Below, piece by piece: positions 42,206-52,400 of a stretch of 64,000 nucleotides of DNA. Each line of letters opens with the position of its first letter. Position 1 is the stretch's first letter. The notes beneath the pieces are model-generated. The model did not search any database. It had not been told where the DNA came from and worked only from the letters and a program-made list of their open reading frames with translations. The stretch lies in contig CACZFL010000004.1 in the NCBI GenBank assembly GCA_902780525.1, forward strand, positions 30,697 to 94,696, written 5' to 3'. A program made the position numbers and the translations under genes. Source of the stretch: an uncultured bacterium (lineage in GTDB: Bacteria; Cyanobacteriota; Vampirovibrionia; Gastranaerophilales; Gastranaerophilaceae).

Positions 42206-43718
42206 AGCTAAATTAACAATTTTTGTTTGTCTTTTATTATCAGGGTTGTTATCAGTTGCGGCTGAACCTGTATTGCTTCCTGCTCAGATTAAAGGTTCTT
42301 CTGAAGCTGTAAACTCTGCTATGGCAGCAAAAGATAATTTTATTAAAGCAAAATATGCTTCTGCAGAAAACCGTTTTATACAAAGCAATGTAAAGGCTTC
42401 GTATGATGATTTTGCAGATCTTGTTAACAAAGCTGACCACGATGATTATGTATTTCTTCTGTACGGTATTAAAATGGCTGAGTACGGAATGTTTGATTTA
42501 TCAGACAAACTTATTGATAGGCTTGATAACAATCATTTTACTGGTGCCTATGTAAAGGATATGCGCAGGTATTATTATCCTTCAGGTATGATGGATACTA
42601 AAGATGTAGTAATTTTTGCTGATGCATACTCAAACATTGTTTATAATAACATGGCTCTTGAAACAACTACTGAGCTTTTAAATCCGTCTTGTACAAGTGA
42701 AAGTGATTATAAAAACTATCTGATATCACTTGGATACTACAAATCAAATAATATGCCCATGGCTCTTAAATATATAAATTATGCTATTAAAGAAAATGGT
42801 ACAAACGTAAACTATTTATCTTTAAAAGCAAAAATTCTTGCTGATTCAAAGAAAACTTCTCAGGCATTAAAAGTATTAAAAGAAATTAAAAAGACACCGT
42901 TCTATACAACGGATTTCCAGAAAAAAGTTCGTGCAACAGAAGAATATGTGTTGTATAAAACATCAAAAAATGAAACTTTAAAGGATTATCACCTTGCATA
43001 CTATTATCATTTGATAGATAAGAGTTCTCTTGCAACTAAGGTCCTTCAGTCGGCGTTACTGTCTGCAAAACAGTATTCTTCCGATATATATGCGCTTATG
43101 GGAAGGGTATATTATGAAAACAATGAATCTATAAAGGCTTATGAGTTTGCATCAAAAGCGTATAAAGAAGATAAACATAATTATATTGCGGCTTTAACAA
43201 TAGCAGACGTAAAATATGATGAGAAAAAATATAATGACTCATTGGCATATTATAAAAGAGCAAAGAGGCTTTCTCATACAACGGCTTCTGAGGTTGGTGT
43301 AGCAAAGTCATACCTTGCACTTTCAAAGCCTGATAAAGCAAAAAAGATATATGAAAAATTGCTTAAAGATAATAAAATGAACGAGGATTTGCTCGTTGAG
43401 TCTTTAAAAATTATTCCTCAGCGCGTCGATTATTATCTCCCAAGAGTTGCATCAATTGATTTGGCAAATAATGATATATGGTTAGGGCTTGCAAATCTTG
43501 CTATTAAAGATGGTAACTATACTATGGCATCTACATATCTAAACAATTCTTATTATATTGACGAAAATAACTTTAAATATTATTATTATTTAAGTCTTGT
43601 TTTAAGGGCAAAAGGTGATACGGAATCTGCTGACCGCTTATTACTAAGGTGTGCAGACATTAACGCAGATTATCAATCTGCCATAAATTCGGGATATAGT
43701 GATTATTATGGAAATTAA
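42198..43718 (+). CDS. exported TPR-rich protein
   Basis: 506 residues. Signal peptide 1-22 (LTIFVCLLLSGLLSVAAEP). Tandem TPR-like helical repeats throughout (SLKAKILADSKKTSQALKVL, ALMGRVYYENNESIKAYEFA, ALTIADVKYDEKKYNDSLAY, GLANLAIKDGNYTMASTYLN). Probably periplasmic. It is sandwiched between a cytoplasmic c-di-GMP enzyme and response regulators with overlapping ends, so its product likely belongs to the same process. No catalytic motif seen. Confidence 0.85.
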   Translation: MNRAKLTIFVCLLLSGLLSVAAEPVLLPAQIKGSSEAVNSAMAAKDNFIKAKYASAENRFIQSNVKASYDDFADLVNKADHDDYVFLLYGIKMAEYGMFDLSDKLIDRLDNNHFTGAYVKDMRRYYYPSGMMDTKDVVIFADAYSNIVYNNMALETTTELLNPSCTSESDYKNYLISLGYYKSNNMPMALKYINYAIKENGTNVNYLSLKAKILADSKKTSQALKVLKEIKKTPFYTTDFQKKVRATEEYVLYKTSKNETLKDYHLAYYYHLIDKSSLATKVLQSALLSAKQYSSDIYALMGRVYYENNESIKAYEFASKAYKEDKHNYIAALTIADVKYDEKKYNDSLAYYKRAKRLSHTTASEVGVAKSYLALSKPDKAKKIYEKLLKDNKMNEDLLVESLKIIPQRVDYYLPRVASIDLANNDIWLGLANLAIKDGNYTMASTYLNNSYYIDENNFKYYYYLSLVLRAKGDTESADRLLLRCADINADYQSAINSGYSDYYGN

Positions 43719-44355
43719 TATTTTAATTGTAGAGGATCATGAACTTACAAGATTCGGTTTAAAGACCGCTTTTGAAGCATATGATTTTGTTAAAAATATA
43801 TATGAAGCAGAATCAGCAGAAAGAGCTATCGAAATAACCGAACAATCTCCTGTTGACTTGATAATTATGGATTTAGGTCTGCCCGGAATGAATGGTATCG
43901 AAGCAACTCAAAGAATTAAAGAGATTAATAAAGATATAAAAATAGTAATTTTAACTTCTCATAATGATGAACAGGAAGTATTAAACAGCCTTAAGGCAGG
44001 TGCTAATGCGTATTGCTCAAAGGAAATTAATCCCAAAAGGCTTATTCAGGTTATTCAGTCTGTGCTTGATGGCGCTGCCTGGTTTGATCCTGCTATTTCA
44101 CATATTGTTTTGAGTGCTGCAACAAAATCTCAGCTTGTTGAGATTCAGAAGCCTATAAAAGACTACGGACTTACTTCTCGTGAATCTCAGATATTAAAAT
44201 TAATTACCGAAGGGTACAGTAATAATGAAATTGCTAATGAGTTATTTGTAAGTATCAATACTACAAAAGCCCATGTGGCAAGTATTCTGCAGAAGCTTGA
44301 AGTTGATGACAGACTTCAGGCCGCATTAAAGGCTTTAAAAGAAAGATTGGTATAG
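43708..44355 (+). CDS. NarL/LuxR-family response regulator
   Basis: About 215 residues. Receiver domain 1-120 with the acidic pair (VEDHE), phospho-Asp in LIIMDLGLPGMNG, Thr in VILTSH and Lys in AYCSKE. LuxR-type HTH at 155-210 (LTSRESQILKLITEGYSNNE, IANELFVSINTTKAHVASIL). ATG 43708 is preferred over GTG 43699; it overlaps the TPR gene. No histidine kinase is encoded in the window, so it is an orphan here. Confidence 0.92.
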   Translation: MEINILIVEDHELTRFGLKTAFEAYDFVKNIYEAESAERAIEITEQSPVDLIIMDLGLPGMNGIEATQRIKEINKDIKIVILTSHNDEQEVLNSLKAGANAYCSKEINPKRLIQVIQSVLDGAAWFDPAISHIVLSAATKSQLVEIQKPIKDYGLTSRESQILKLITEGYSNNEIANELFVSINTTKAHVASILQKLEVDDRLQAALKALKERLV

Positions 44356-44356
44356 T

Positions 44357-44980
44357 ATGGATGGTATAGCATCAATATTGGTGGTAGATGATAACCCGAA
44401 GTTTTTAAATGACGCTCTTCCGATGTATGGTTATGATATAAAAACTGCAGAGGACGGAATTGAAGCATTAAAAATTTTGTCTGACGAAAAAAATAATTTT
44501 GACTTGGTTTTACTTGATGTCATGATGCCGAACATGGATGGTTGGGATACATTGAAGGCCATAAGGAAAAACCCAAAAACACAATATATTCCCGTTATAA
44601 TGATTACTGCAGTAAGCGAAGATCAGAAGGTTGTGTCAGGTCTTAAGATAGGTGCTGATGATTATATCGTAAAACCGTTCGTATTACCAAACCTTCTTGC
44701 AAGGATAGAAGCTGTTCTCCGTCGCAGCAAATGGCAGGTTGAAACGGCGAAATCAGAAAAGAAAGTAAACAAAGATGTAAATATTGATGCACTTACACCT
44801 AAGGAAAAAGAAGTGCTTTCACTTGTTGCTAAAGGTGCAAGTAATCAGGAAATTGCCGATACTCTTTGTGTACAGGATGTTACAGTAAAAACCCACCTTA
44901 ACAGCATTTTTAAAAAGCTGAAGGTGTCAAACAGAACTCAGGCTGTTTTACTTGCTTTGGAAATTAATTTATTAAATTAG
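44357..44980 (+). CDS. response regulator with LuxR-type HTH
   Basis: 207 residues. Receiver domain of the CheY/OmpR style (ILVVDDNPKFL, LVLLDVMMPNMDGWDTL, IMITAV, YIVKPF), then a short linker and a LuxR HTH (LTPKEKEVLSLVAKGASNQE, IADTLCVQDVTVKTHLNSIF). One base separates it from the preceding regulator, giving two DNA-binding regulators in tandem, also without a kinase. Target genes unknown. Confidence 0.92.
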   Translation: MDGIASILVVDDNPKFLNDALPMYGYDIKTAEDGIEALKILSDEKNNFDLVLLDVMMPNMDGWDTLKAIRKNPKTQYIPVIMITAVSEDQKVVSGLKIGADDYIVKPFVLPNLLARIEAVLRRSKWQVETAKSEKKVNKDVNIDALTPKEKEVLSLVAKGASNQEIADTLCVQDVTVKTHLNSIFKKLKVSNRTQAVLLALEINLLN

Positions 44981-44989
44981 GAGATAAAC

Positions 44990-45517
44990 ATGCTAACAAA
45001 GGAAGAATTAATTGAACTTCTGTCTTCAGATATTGAAGAGTTTAATACAGAAATTAAAAATGTTAAGGGCGGTGCAGATTTGTCAGAAACTGACTTCTCA
45101 AATATAAATTTAGAAGGTGCTGTTTTTTATAATGCTGATTTGACATCAACCTCATTTGCTGATTCACACCTTGTTAATGTTACCTTTGACGGCTGCGATT
45201 TGACATCTGTTGATTTTACTCGTGCAAATTTAGTTGAGTGTTCTTTTACCGAATCTGTGCTTAACGGTTCTGATTTTAGTTATGCAACTGTTGATTATGG
45301 TAATTTTTCTGATGCGGATATGGCTGGAGCTATTTTTCAGAGTGCTGATTTAACAAACTCTGACTTTACTACTGCCGTTAATTTGAATGCATGCAGATTT
45401 GATGAAGATACCGTTTGGCCTGATAATGAATATTTACCTGAGGACTTTGATACCGCTTATTCATCTGATTTATCTTCTCTTAAAGATGAAGATGACTATG
45501 AACCGAGTGACTATTAA
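44990..45517 (+). CDS. pentapeptide-repeat protein
   Basis: 175 residues. Residues 30-135 consist of A(D/N)LxxxxF pentapeptide repeats (ADLSETDFSNINLEGAVFYN, ADLTSTSFADSHLVNVTFDG, ANLVECSFTESVLNGSDFSY), predicted to form a right-handed beta helix. N-terminal helix (LTKEELIELLSSDIEEFNTE) and acidic C-terminal tail. No signal peptide, so cytoplasmic. SD TAGGAG. Last gene of the signalling operon. Function unknown; DNA-mimic and scaffold roles exist in the family. Confidence 0.9.
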   Translation: MLTKEELIELLSSDIEEFNTEIKNVKGGADLSETDFSNINLEGAVFYNADLTSTSFADSHLVNVTFDGCDLTSVDFTRANLVECSFTESVLNGSDFSYATVDYGNFSDADMAGAIFQSADLTNSDFTTAVNLNACRFDEDTVWPDNEYLPEDFDTAYSSDLSSLKDEDDYEPSDY

Positions 45518-45602
45518 TGTATGTATTATTTTCCCCCCTTGCTAAAAAAAATGGTTTGGGTTAGACTAATATTACACTAGATTAGAAAGAAGGAATATAA
45601 TT

Positions 45603-45797
45603 ATGGGTAAAAAATGTGAAATATGTGGAAAAGGCGATTTAAAGGCTGCTAAGCTTACTTTCTCTCATAAACAAATTGTAAAAAGACAATCACCTAATCT
45701 TCAAGAACTCAGAGTTCTTGATAACAATGGTCACGCTGTTAAAAAATGTGTTTGTACTTCTTGTTTGAGAGCAGGAAAAGTTCAAAAAGCTATATAA
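45603..45797 (+). CDS. rpmB: 50S ribosomal protein bL28
   Basis: 64 residues: MGKKCEICGKGDLKAAKLTF, SHKQIVKRQSPNLQELRVLD and CVCTSCLRAGKVQKAI. Two CxxC pairs, so zinc-binding form. SD GAAGGA. Ends at a hairpin terminator. Confidence 0.95.
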   Translation: MGKKCEICGKGDLKAAKLTFSHKQIVKRQSPNLQELRVLDNNGHAVKKCVCTSCLRAGKVQKAI

Positions 45798-45813
45798 TCA
45801 AAAAGTTTAATAA

Positions 45814-45848
45814 AAATACACCTAATTATTTGTTAGGTGTATTTTTTT
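45814..45848 (+). terminator. rpmB terminator
   Basis: AATACACCTAA, loop TTATTTG, TTAGGTGTATT followed by T6. Confidence 0.9.
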
Positions 45849-45855
45849 GCATTTA

Positions 45856-45929
45856 TTGTAAAGTTTTGTAACAATTTTTTCCACTTATGAAATTGAAGAA
45901 TTTATATATACTTTATATATATGTAAGAT
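45856..45929 (+). promoter_or_regulatory. promoter with TTGTAACAA dyad and 23-bp element shared with the gene at 16342
   Basis: TTGTAAA (45856) and TTGTAACAA (45866-45874) lie 10 bp apart. GAAATTG is at 45889-45895 and the 23-base block identical to 16301-16323 at 45907-45929, with all spacings the same as at the other copy. TTGAAG (45893) and TATATA (45916), 17 bp apart, form the likely -35/-10. Confidence 0.78.
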
Positions 45930-45953
45930 GAATATAACACAAGGAGCAGCATT

Positions 45954-46256
45954 ATGTCAGCACAAATTAACGCAAATATCTTGAAAAACTTTATAGTAAA
46001 AACTATCGGAGCAGATAAACTTGCACATAATAAAGCGCAGAGCTTTGGAATTGATAAAAATGAATTTGCTGAAGCAAATGAAAATGATAACAATTATCTT
46101 GAATTAGATGAAATTCTTGATAATGATGATTTGTATGCTCAGTTCGCTACAATGTATGTAGAAGAACAAGAGAAAAAGGCAGACGAAAAAGATGCCGAAA
46201 AAGAGAAAGAAGAAAAGAATAAAGTGAAAGATAAAAGCGGTGCCGGTGCGGCTTAA
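45954..46256 (+). CDS. small acidic unknown protein, TTGTAACAA regulon
   Basis: 100 residues with no signal peptide. N-terminal half helical (INANILKNFIVKTIGADKLA), middle acidic (DNNYLELDEILDNDDLYAQF), C-terminal low-complexity Glu/Lys tail (EEQEKKADEKDAEKEKEEKN). No family recognised. RBS AAGGAG. The promoter ties it to the coiled-coil gene at 16342. Followed by a hairpin terminator. Confidence 0.75.
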   Translation: MSAQINANILKNFIVKTIGADKLAHNKAQSFGIDKNEFAEANENDNNYLELDEILDNDDLYAQFATMYVEEQEKKADEKDAEKEKEEKNKVKDKSGAGAA

Positions 46257-46290
46257 TAAAGAAAAGAGTTATAATTTTAATAACGTATTT

Positions 46291-46320
46291 AAAGCAAAAC
46301 CTTTGGTTTTGCTTTTTATT
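46291..46320 (+). terminator. hairpin terminator
   Basis: AAAGCAAAACC, loop TTT, GGTTTTGCTTT followed by TTATT. Confidence 0.85.
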
Positions 46321-46483
46321 TTGATAGGCTGGGATTTAGTATTTAGTGTACTTTTAACACATTTAATATCTCTTAATATTTCTTAAAATAGGTGACAAAA
46401 CCCGCCGTTGTATGAGAGAATATGTTATAATATAGTTAGGAGCACACGTCATTTCCTAATTGAGAAAGGCTTTTTTAGATATA

Positions 46484-48076
46484 ATGATGAGCAGTATGGA
46501 ATTTGAAAATGACCTCGATAAACTTTTAGCAGTAATGCCCCCAAAAGTTATATCATTTATTACGCTTGAAAGCCTTAATGACGTTATAGAAATAGTTTTG
46601 GATATCGGCAGAGTCCCTGAGGTGAGACATTCCGGCGGGAAGATTGAAAAACTAGGTCAGGAAATTGTTAATGATGACGATATTAATTTTGTAATAACCA
46701 GAATTCAGAATTTTACTCATGATAATCGTTCTGGGATTCCCGGTACCCTTCATCGTATTAGTGCGATCCGAAACAGACAGGGTAAAGTTGTCGGACTTAC
46801 TTGCAGAATAGGACGTGTTGTTACAGGTACAATAGCCTGCATAAAAGATTTTTGCATGATGGGTAAAAGTATTTTGTTCCTCGGTCCTCCAGGGGTTGGA
46901 AAAACAACCAAATTAAGAGAAATCTCACGTTTGGTGGCTGATGAACTTGGTAAACGTGTCGTTATAGTTGATACATCAAACGAAATCGCAGGTGACGGCG
47001 ATGTACCTCATCCTGCAGTCGGTTCTTCCAGGAGAATGCAGGTTGCTCAGCCTGAGCTTCAAAAAGACATTATGATTGAAGCGGTCGAGAACCATACTCC
47101 TGAAGTTATAGTTGTTGATGAAATCGGTACTGAGGCTGAAGCACACGCAGCAAGAACAATTGCTGAACGTGGTGTTATGCTTATTGCAACTGCTCACGGA
47201 AATTGCCTTGAAAGTCTGATTAAAAACCCAACACTTTCTGACCTGGTAGGTGGTATTCAGTCTGTTACCTTAGGTGATGATGAAGCGAAACGTCGTGCTT
47301 CTCAAAAAACTGTTCTTGAACGTGAAAAACAGCCTACGTTTGATATTGTTATTGAGATTCAGGACAGGAATACACTTGCTGTATATAAAAACACATCTGA
47401 AGCTGTTGATTACATTCTGAGGGGCTGGCCGATAAGACCTGAAATAAGAAAAGTTGACTCAAGTATTACTGATAAAGTAGCTGACGTTCAGCATGAACAA
47501 GCTTTTGATGTCAAACAAGTTAAAGATGTTGAAACACCTAAAGATAATAAGATGAATTTCTCGTTCTCACGTCAAGACTATGTTGAAAAAATTAAACCGC
47601 TTAAAAAGGTTTATCTGTACGCTGTTTCAAGAACTATTGTTGAAAAAATTATAGAAACACTTGATTTTAATGTCGAGATTACCAGAAATATTGAAGATTC
47701 AGATATTGTTATTGCGCACAAAAATTTTGCGAAGGGTGGTGCAAAAATTTTAAACAGCGCACAAGAGTTAAGAGTTCGTGTATTTTATGTAAAAACAAAC
47801 TCGATGGCTCATATTCAGAAAGTGTTAAAAGAAGCTCTTGATATTCAGCCGGGTGACGTTGCAGCTACCCAGGATTATAAAGATGAAACTGATCTGGCTC
47901 TGGATGAAGCTAAAAATGCTATAAAGAAGGTTATGGAAGGTGCTCCTGAAATTGAACTTGCCCCTCAGAATAACCATATAAGAAAATTGCAGCACGAACT
48001 TGTTGAACAGTATAATTTGAGAAGTATTTCCATTGGTGACGAACCTAACAGAAGGTTAAAGGTTATCAGAAAGTAA
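46484..48076 (+). CDS. Ycf45/SpoIIIAA-like AAA ATPase
   Basis: About 530 residues. Residues 1-110: DIGRVPEVRHSGGKIEKLGQ. P-loop ATPase core at 130-300 with Walker A FLGPPGVGKTTKLREI, Walker B VIVVDEIGTEAEA and TAHGNCLESLIKN, as in the cyanobacterial/plastid Ycf45 family related to SpoIIIAA. C-terminal region 360-530 includes a second mixed domain and a terminal segment that may be R3H-like (HIRKLQHELVEQYNLRSISI). The frame opens at TTG 46460; ATG 46484 is chosen but the start is uncertain because the AGGAG at 46438 suits neither well. Function in this clade unknown. Confidence 0.85.
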   Translation: MMSSMEFENDLDKLLAVMPPKVISFITLESLNDVIEIVLDIGRVPEVRHSGGKIEKLGQEIVNDDDINFVITRIQNFTHDNRSGIPGTLHRISAIRNRQGKVVGLTCRIGRVVTGTIACIKDFCMMGKSILFLGPPGVGKTTKLREISRLVADELGKRVVIVDTSNEIAGDGDVPHPAVGSSRRMQVAQPELQKDIMIEAVENHTPEVIVVDEIGTEAEAHAARTIAERGVMLIATAHGNCLESLIKNPTLSDLVGGIQSVTLGDDEAKRRASQKTVLEREKQPTFDIVIEIQDRNTLAVYKNTSEAVDYILRGWPIRPEIRKVDSSITDKVADVQHEQAFDVKQVKDVETPKDNKMNFSFSRQDYVEKIKPLKKVYLYAVSRTIVEKIIETLDFNVEITRNIEDSDIVIAHKNFAKGGAKILNSAQELRVRVFYVKTNSMAHIQKVLKEALDIQPGDVAATQDYKDETDLALDEAKNAIKKVMEGAPEIELAPQNNHIRKLQHELVEQYNLRSISIGDEPNRRLKVIRK

Positions 48077-48216
48077 TTTTCGTTAAACAAAAAGTTCAAT
48101 TTTTTATTATCCTTTTGTCCCATTTTATATTACCTTATTGATATTGTTTATAATTAATGTTTTTGTTAGAATTGTATTTGTAATTTTAATATTCGGATAT
48201 GTAATTTGGAGAGAGA

Positions 48217-49428
48217 ATGAGAAAAAATATAATTATAATTTTAGCAATAGTTTTTGCTTTGATACTTGTAAGAATGATATCTTCTAACATTAGTAAATCA
48301 AGTTCTGCAAAACAAAAAAGGGCTATGGGGGCACCTTCAGTTACTGTTGATACGGTTAAATCCGCATCAGTAAGAAGAGAGTTTGAAGCTCCTGCAAGGG
48401 TTATGGCAAAATACAGGGTTGAAGTTCTTGCACGTATCGACGGCTATCTTACAAAAAGTTATTTTAAAGAAGGTGATTTTGTAAAAGCCGGTCAATTGTT
48501 GTTTGAGATTGAACCCCAGCAATATTCAAATGCCGTCGGTCAGGCAAAAGGTAACCTTGAACATGCCAGGGCACAGCAGGAATATTATAATAAGCAGCTA
48601 GCACGTTATAAAGAACTCGTGGATAATGATTTTGTTGCAAGAGCAGATTATGATAATGTTCTTGCTCAAAGAAACTCATACAGAGCTCAGGTACAGAGTA
48701 TGGAAAATGTTTATCGTGATGCACAGAGAAATTTGAACTATACTCACGTAAAAGCTCCTGTTGACGGCAGAGTCGGTATTATTGATGTTACAGTCGGAAA
48801 CTATGTTTCAATGAACAGCGGTCCGCTCACAACAATTAACAGTTCAGACCCGATGTATGTTACTTTCCCTCTTGAATCAAAAGACTATGCCGAGTTAAAC
48901 AGAATAGACGGCTCTCCGAATGTAAAAAGAGATGTTGAATTTACATTTAGTTCCGGACAAAAATATGATTATAAAGGTGTGCAGGATTTTTATGATAATA
49001 ATATAGATGAATCAACCGGTACAATCACTTTGCGTGCTACTTTCCCTAATCCCGACTCTGTTTTGCTTCAAGGTGATTTCGGTAAAATTAAAATTTATTC
49101 AAACAATGATGATGAAATGCCTATCGTTCCGCAGTCTGCTACTATGGAGAACCAGGAAGGTTTATATGTGTATGTTATGGATGCCGATAATAATCCAAAA
49201 CTAACTTACATAAAAACTATGGGGCAAGTAGGGACAGACTGGGTTGTTTATGAAGGTGTTAAGAAAGGTGATGTAATTATCACAACAGGTATGCAGAAGG
49301 TTGTCCCCGGTTCTCCGGTGAAGATTGTTAAAACTTCTGTGCAGGATGATACCAAACAAGCAAAGAAACCCGGTATTTTTACCAGATTATTTAATAAGTT
49401 AAAAAGAATTATCGGGGGAATAATATAA
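48217..49428 (+). CDS. RND efflux periplasmic adaptor (MFP, AcrA/MexA type)
   Basis: 403 residues. N-terminal membrane anchor (IIIILAIVFALILVRMISSN), biotinyl-lipoyl half (RIDGYLTKSYFKEGDFVKAG), alpha hairpin (LEHARAQQEYYNKQLARYKE ... YRDAQRNLNYTHVKAPVDGR) and beta-barrel. Bridges the inner-membrane pump and TolC. SD TTGGAG. Its stop overlaps the start of the pump gene (TAATG). Confidence 0.95.
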   Translation: MRKNIIIILAIVFALILVRMISSNISKSSSAKQKRAMGAPSVTVDTVKSASVRREFEAPARVMAKYRVEVLARIDGYLTKSYFKEGDFVKAGQLLFEIEPQQYSNAVGQAKGNLEHARAQQEYYNKQLARYKELVDNDFVARADYDNVLAQRNSYRAQVQSMENVYRDAQRNLNYTHVKAPVDGRVGIIDVTVGNYVSMNSGPLTTINSSDPMYVTFPLESKDYAELNRIDGSPNVKRDVEFTFSSGQKYDYKGVQDFYDNNIDESTGTITLRATFPNPDSVLLQGDFGKIKIYSNNDDEMPIVPQSATMENQEGLYVYVMDADNNPKLTYIKTMGQVGTDWVVYEGVKKGDVIITTGMQKVVPGSPVKIVKTSVQDDTKQAKKPGIFTRLFNKLKRIIGGII

Positions 49429-52400
49429 TGGCAGAAAACTTTTTTGTAAAGCGTCCAAAATTTGCTATCGTAATTTCTCTTGTAATTATGCTTGCCGGTT
49501 TACTTTGTTTAACGACTTTGCCTTTAGAGGAATATCCTTCAATTACACCACCTCAGGTTATCGTTAATGCTACATATTCAGGTGCAAATGCTGATGTAAT
49601 TACATCGACGATTGCGGCTCCTGTCGAACTTCAGCTTAACGGTGTTGAAAATATGTTGTATATGACTTCAGAGTCAAGTAATGGTTCGTATAAACTAACT
49701 ATTTATTTTGAAGTTGGTTCTGATCCTGATATGAACTTGGTAAACGTTCAAAACCAGTTACAGCTTGTTACTCCACGTCTTCCGGAAGAAGTGCGGCGTT
49801 ACGGTTTAACTGTACGTAAATCAACTGGCGGTGGTGGTTGTTTATTTATCGGTTTAACATCTCCAAATAAAACTTATGATGCGCTGTATCTTGCTAACTA
49901 CGCATCTATGAATATTAAAGACGAACTTGCCAGAACAAAAGGTTCTGCAGGTGTTGCCGTGTATGGTGCGGGTGATTATTCAATGAGGATATGGCTAAAA
50001 CCAGATAAAATGTCAAGCCTGGGGATATCTACAACCGATATTAGCAATGCAATACAATCTCAAAACGTTCAGACACCTGCAGGTAACATTGGTACGGAAC
50101 CGATGGAAGTTCCTCAAATGATGAAATTCACGCTTAAGACAAAAGGTCGTTTAAAATCTGTTGAAGAGTTTGAAAATATTATAATTAAAGCAAATAAAAA
50201 CGGTTCTAATGTCAGAGTTAAAGATGTTGCAAGGGTTGAACTCGGGGCAGAAAGTTATTCAGTCCGTTCAAAGGTAGATGGTGGTGATTCTGCAATTATT
50301 GCTGTTACTCAGCTCCCTGATGCTAATACAATTGATCTTGTAAATAAAGTTAATAAAAAAATGGAAATATTATCCAAAAAATTTCCTAAAGATATGGAAT
50401 ATCATATACAATATGATGTAACTCAGTTTGTTAGAGAATCTATAAAAGAAGTTGTTCATGCAATTATACTGGCTATTCTTCTTGTATCGGCAGTTACGTA
50501 TTTGTTCTTGGGAACAGCAAGAGCTGCATTTATTCCTTTCTGTGCAATCCCTGTTTCTTTAATAGGTGTATTTATATTTTTATCGAGTATAGGGTTCTCT
50601 ATCAACCTTCTTATTTTATTTGGTCTTGTTTTGGCGGTAGGTCTTGTTGTTGACGATGCTATTGTTGTACTTGAAAATACGCAGCGTCATATCCAGGAAG
50701 GTAAATCACAGAGGGAAGCAACAAACATCTCTATGGAAGAAGTATTTGGTGCAGTTGTTGCCACATCCTTGGTTTTAATGGCGGTTTTTGTTCCGGTATC
50801 TTTCCTGGGTGGAATTACAGGACAAATATTCAGGCAGTTCGCCGTATGTATTGCAACTTCTGTCGGTTTATCTACTGTTGTTGCGCTCACACTTTCTCCG
50901 GCTCTCTGTTCTATTATTTTAAAATCAGGTGATGAGAAATCAGACTATGGGTTTATTGAAAAGTTTGATAACTGGTTTAACCGAGTAAGGGATAAGTATC
51001 TTGGTGTTGTTGACTACTTCGTTAAACAGCCTCATAAAACACTTCGTACTGTTATGGGTGTGCTGCTTTTCATTGTTATCATGTTTAAAATTGTTCCTTC
51101 AGGATTTCTCCCTGATGAAGACAGGGGTGCAATGTTTATGCAGGTTCAGCTTCAGGACGGAGCTACGCTAACCCGTTCGGCAGAAGTTGTTAATAATATG
51201 TGTAAAGAAATCCTGAATGTTGAAGGTGTTGCTTCAACGTTGTCAATTAATGGTTTTAATGGTGAAAATACCGCACTTGTAATTGTAAAACTTAAACCAT
51301 GGCATGAAAGAAAATCTCGAAAACTTTCTATAAATAATATTATGTCTCAGGCTAGTCAAATCTCTTCAAAATATACTGAAGCAATTACATTTGTTTCTCA
51401 ACCGCCTGCAATTGTCGGTTTAGGTATGTTTAACGGTATTGAGTTCCAAGTTCTTGATAAAGGCGACAGGACTCCTGAGGAAATGTTTATTGAAGCACAG
51501 AAACTTATGCGGGAAGCAAGAGTATCACCTGCATTTTCAAGCGTTTATACTTCGTTTACCGCATCATTACCACAGGTTGTTGTAAGAATTAATGAAGAAA
51601 AGGCACTTGCACAAGGTGTTCCGATATCAGAAGTTTATTCAACACTCGCTGCTCAGTATGCATCTACTTACATTAATGACTTTAATAAGTTTGGTCGTGT
51701 TTACCGTGTATTTATGCAGGCTGATTCCAAATACAGAGATACTATAGATGATTTATACAAGGTATTTGTAAAGAGTAATACCGGGAAAATGGTTCCGCTT
51801 ACTTCTGTTGTAAATATTGAGCATATAATTGCGCCATTTGAACTTACAAGGTTTAACCTTTATCCTTCAATTACAGTTAACGCCGAAGTTGTATCAGGTA
51901 TGAGCTCCGGCTCCGGTATGAAAGCTATGGAAGAAATAGCTGACAGAGTTCTTCCGAAAGATATGGACTATGCCTGGTCAGGAAAATCATTCCTGGAGCA
52001 GCAGTCGTCCGGTCAGTTGCTAATGATTTTATCAATGGCTTTTGCATTTGTATATTTGTTCCTTGTCGCTTTATACGAAAGCTGGACTTTGCCAATTTCT
52101 GTTATGTTAATATCTCCGATTGCAATTTCAGGAGCTCTGTTCCTGCAATATGTCTGGGGACTTTCACTAGATATATATGCACAGGTCGGATTGGTTATGT
52201 TGTTGGGTCTGTCAACCAAACAGGCTATTCTTATTGTTGAGTTCGCAAAAGATGCAATGGAAAAAGACGGTATGCATTATATTCAGGCTGCAATGCAGGC
52301 AGCAAAACTCCGCTTCAGAGCCGTTATGATGACAAATATTGCCTTTATTCTAGGGTTACTTCCTCTTGTATTTGCAAAAGGTGCCGGTGCCGGCAGCAGA

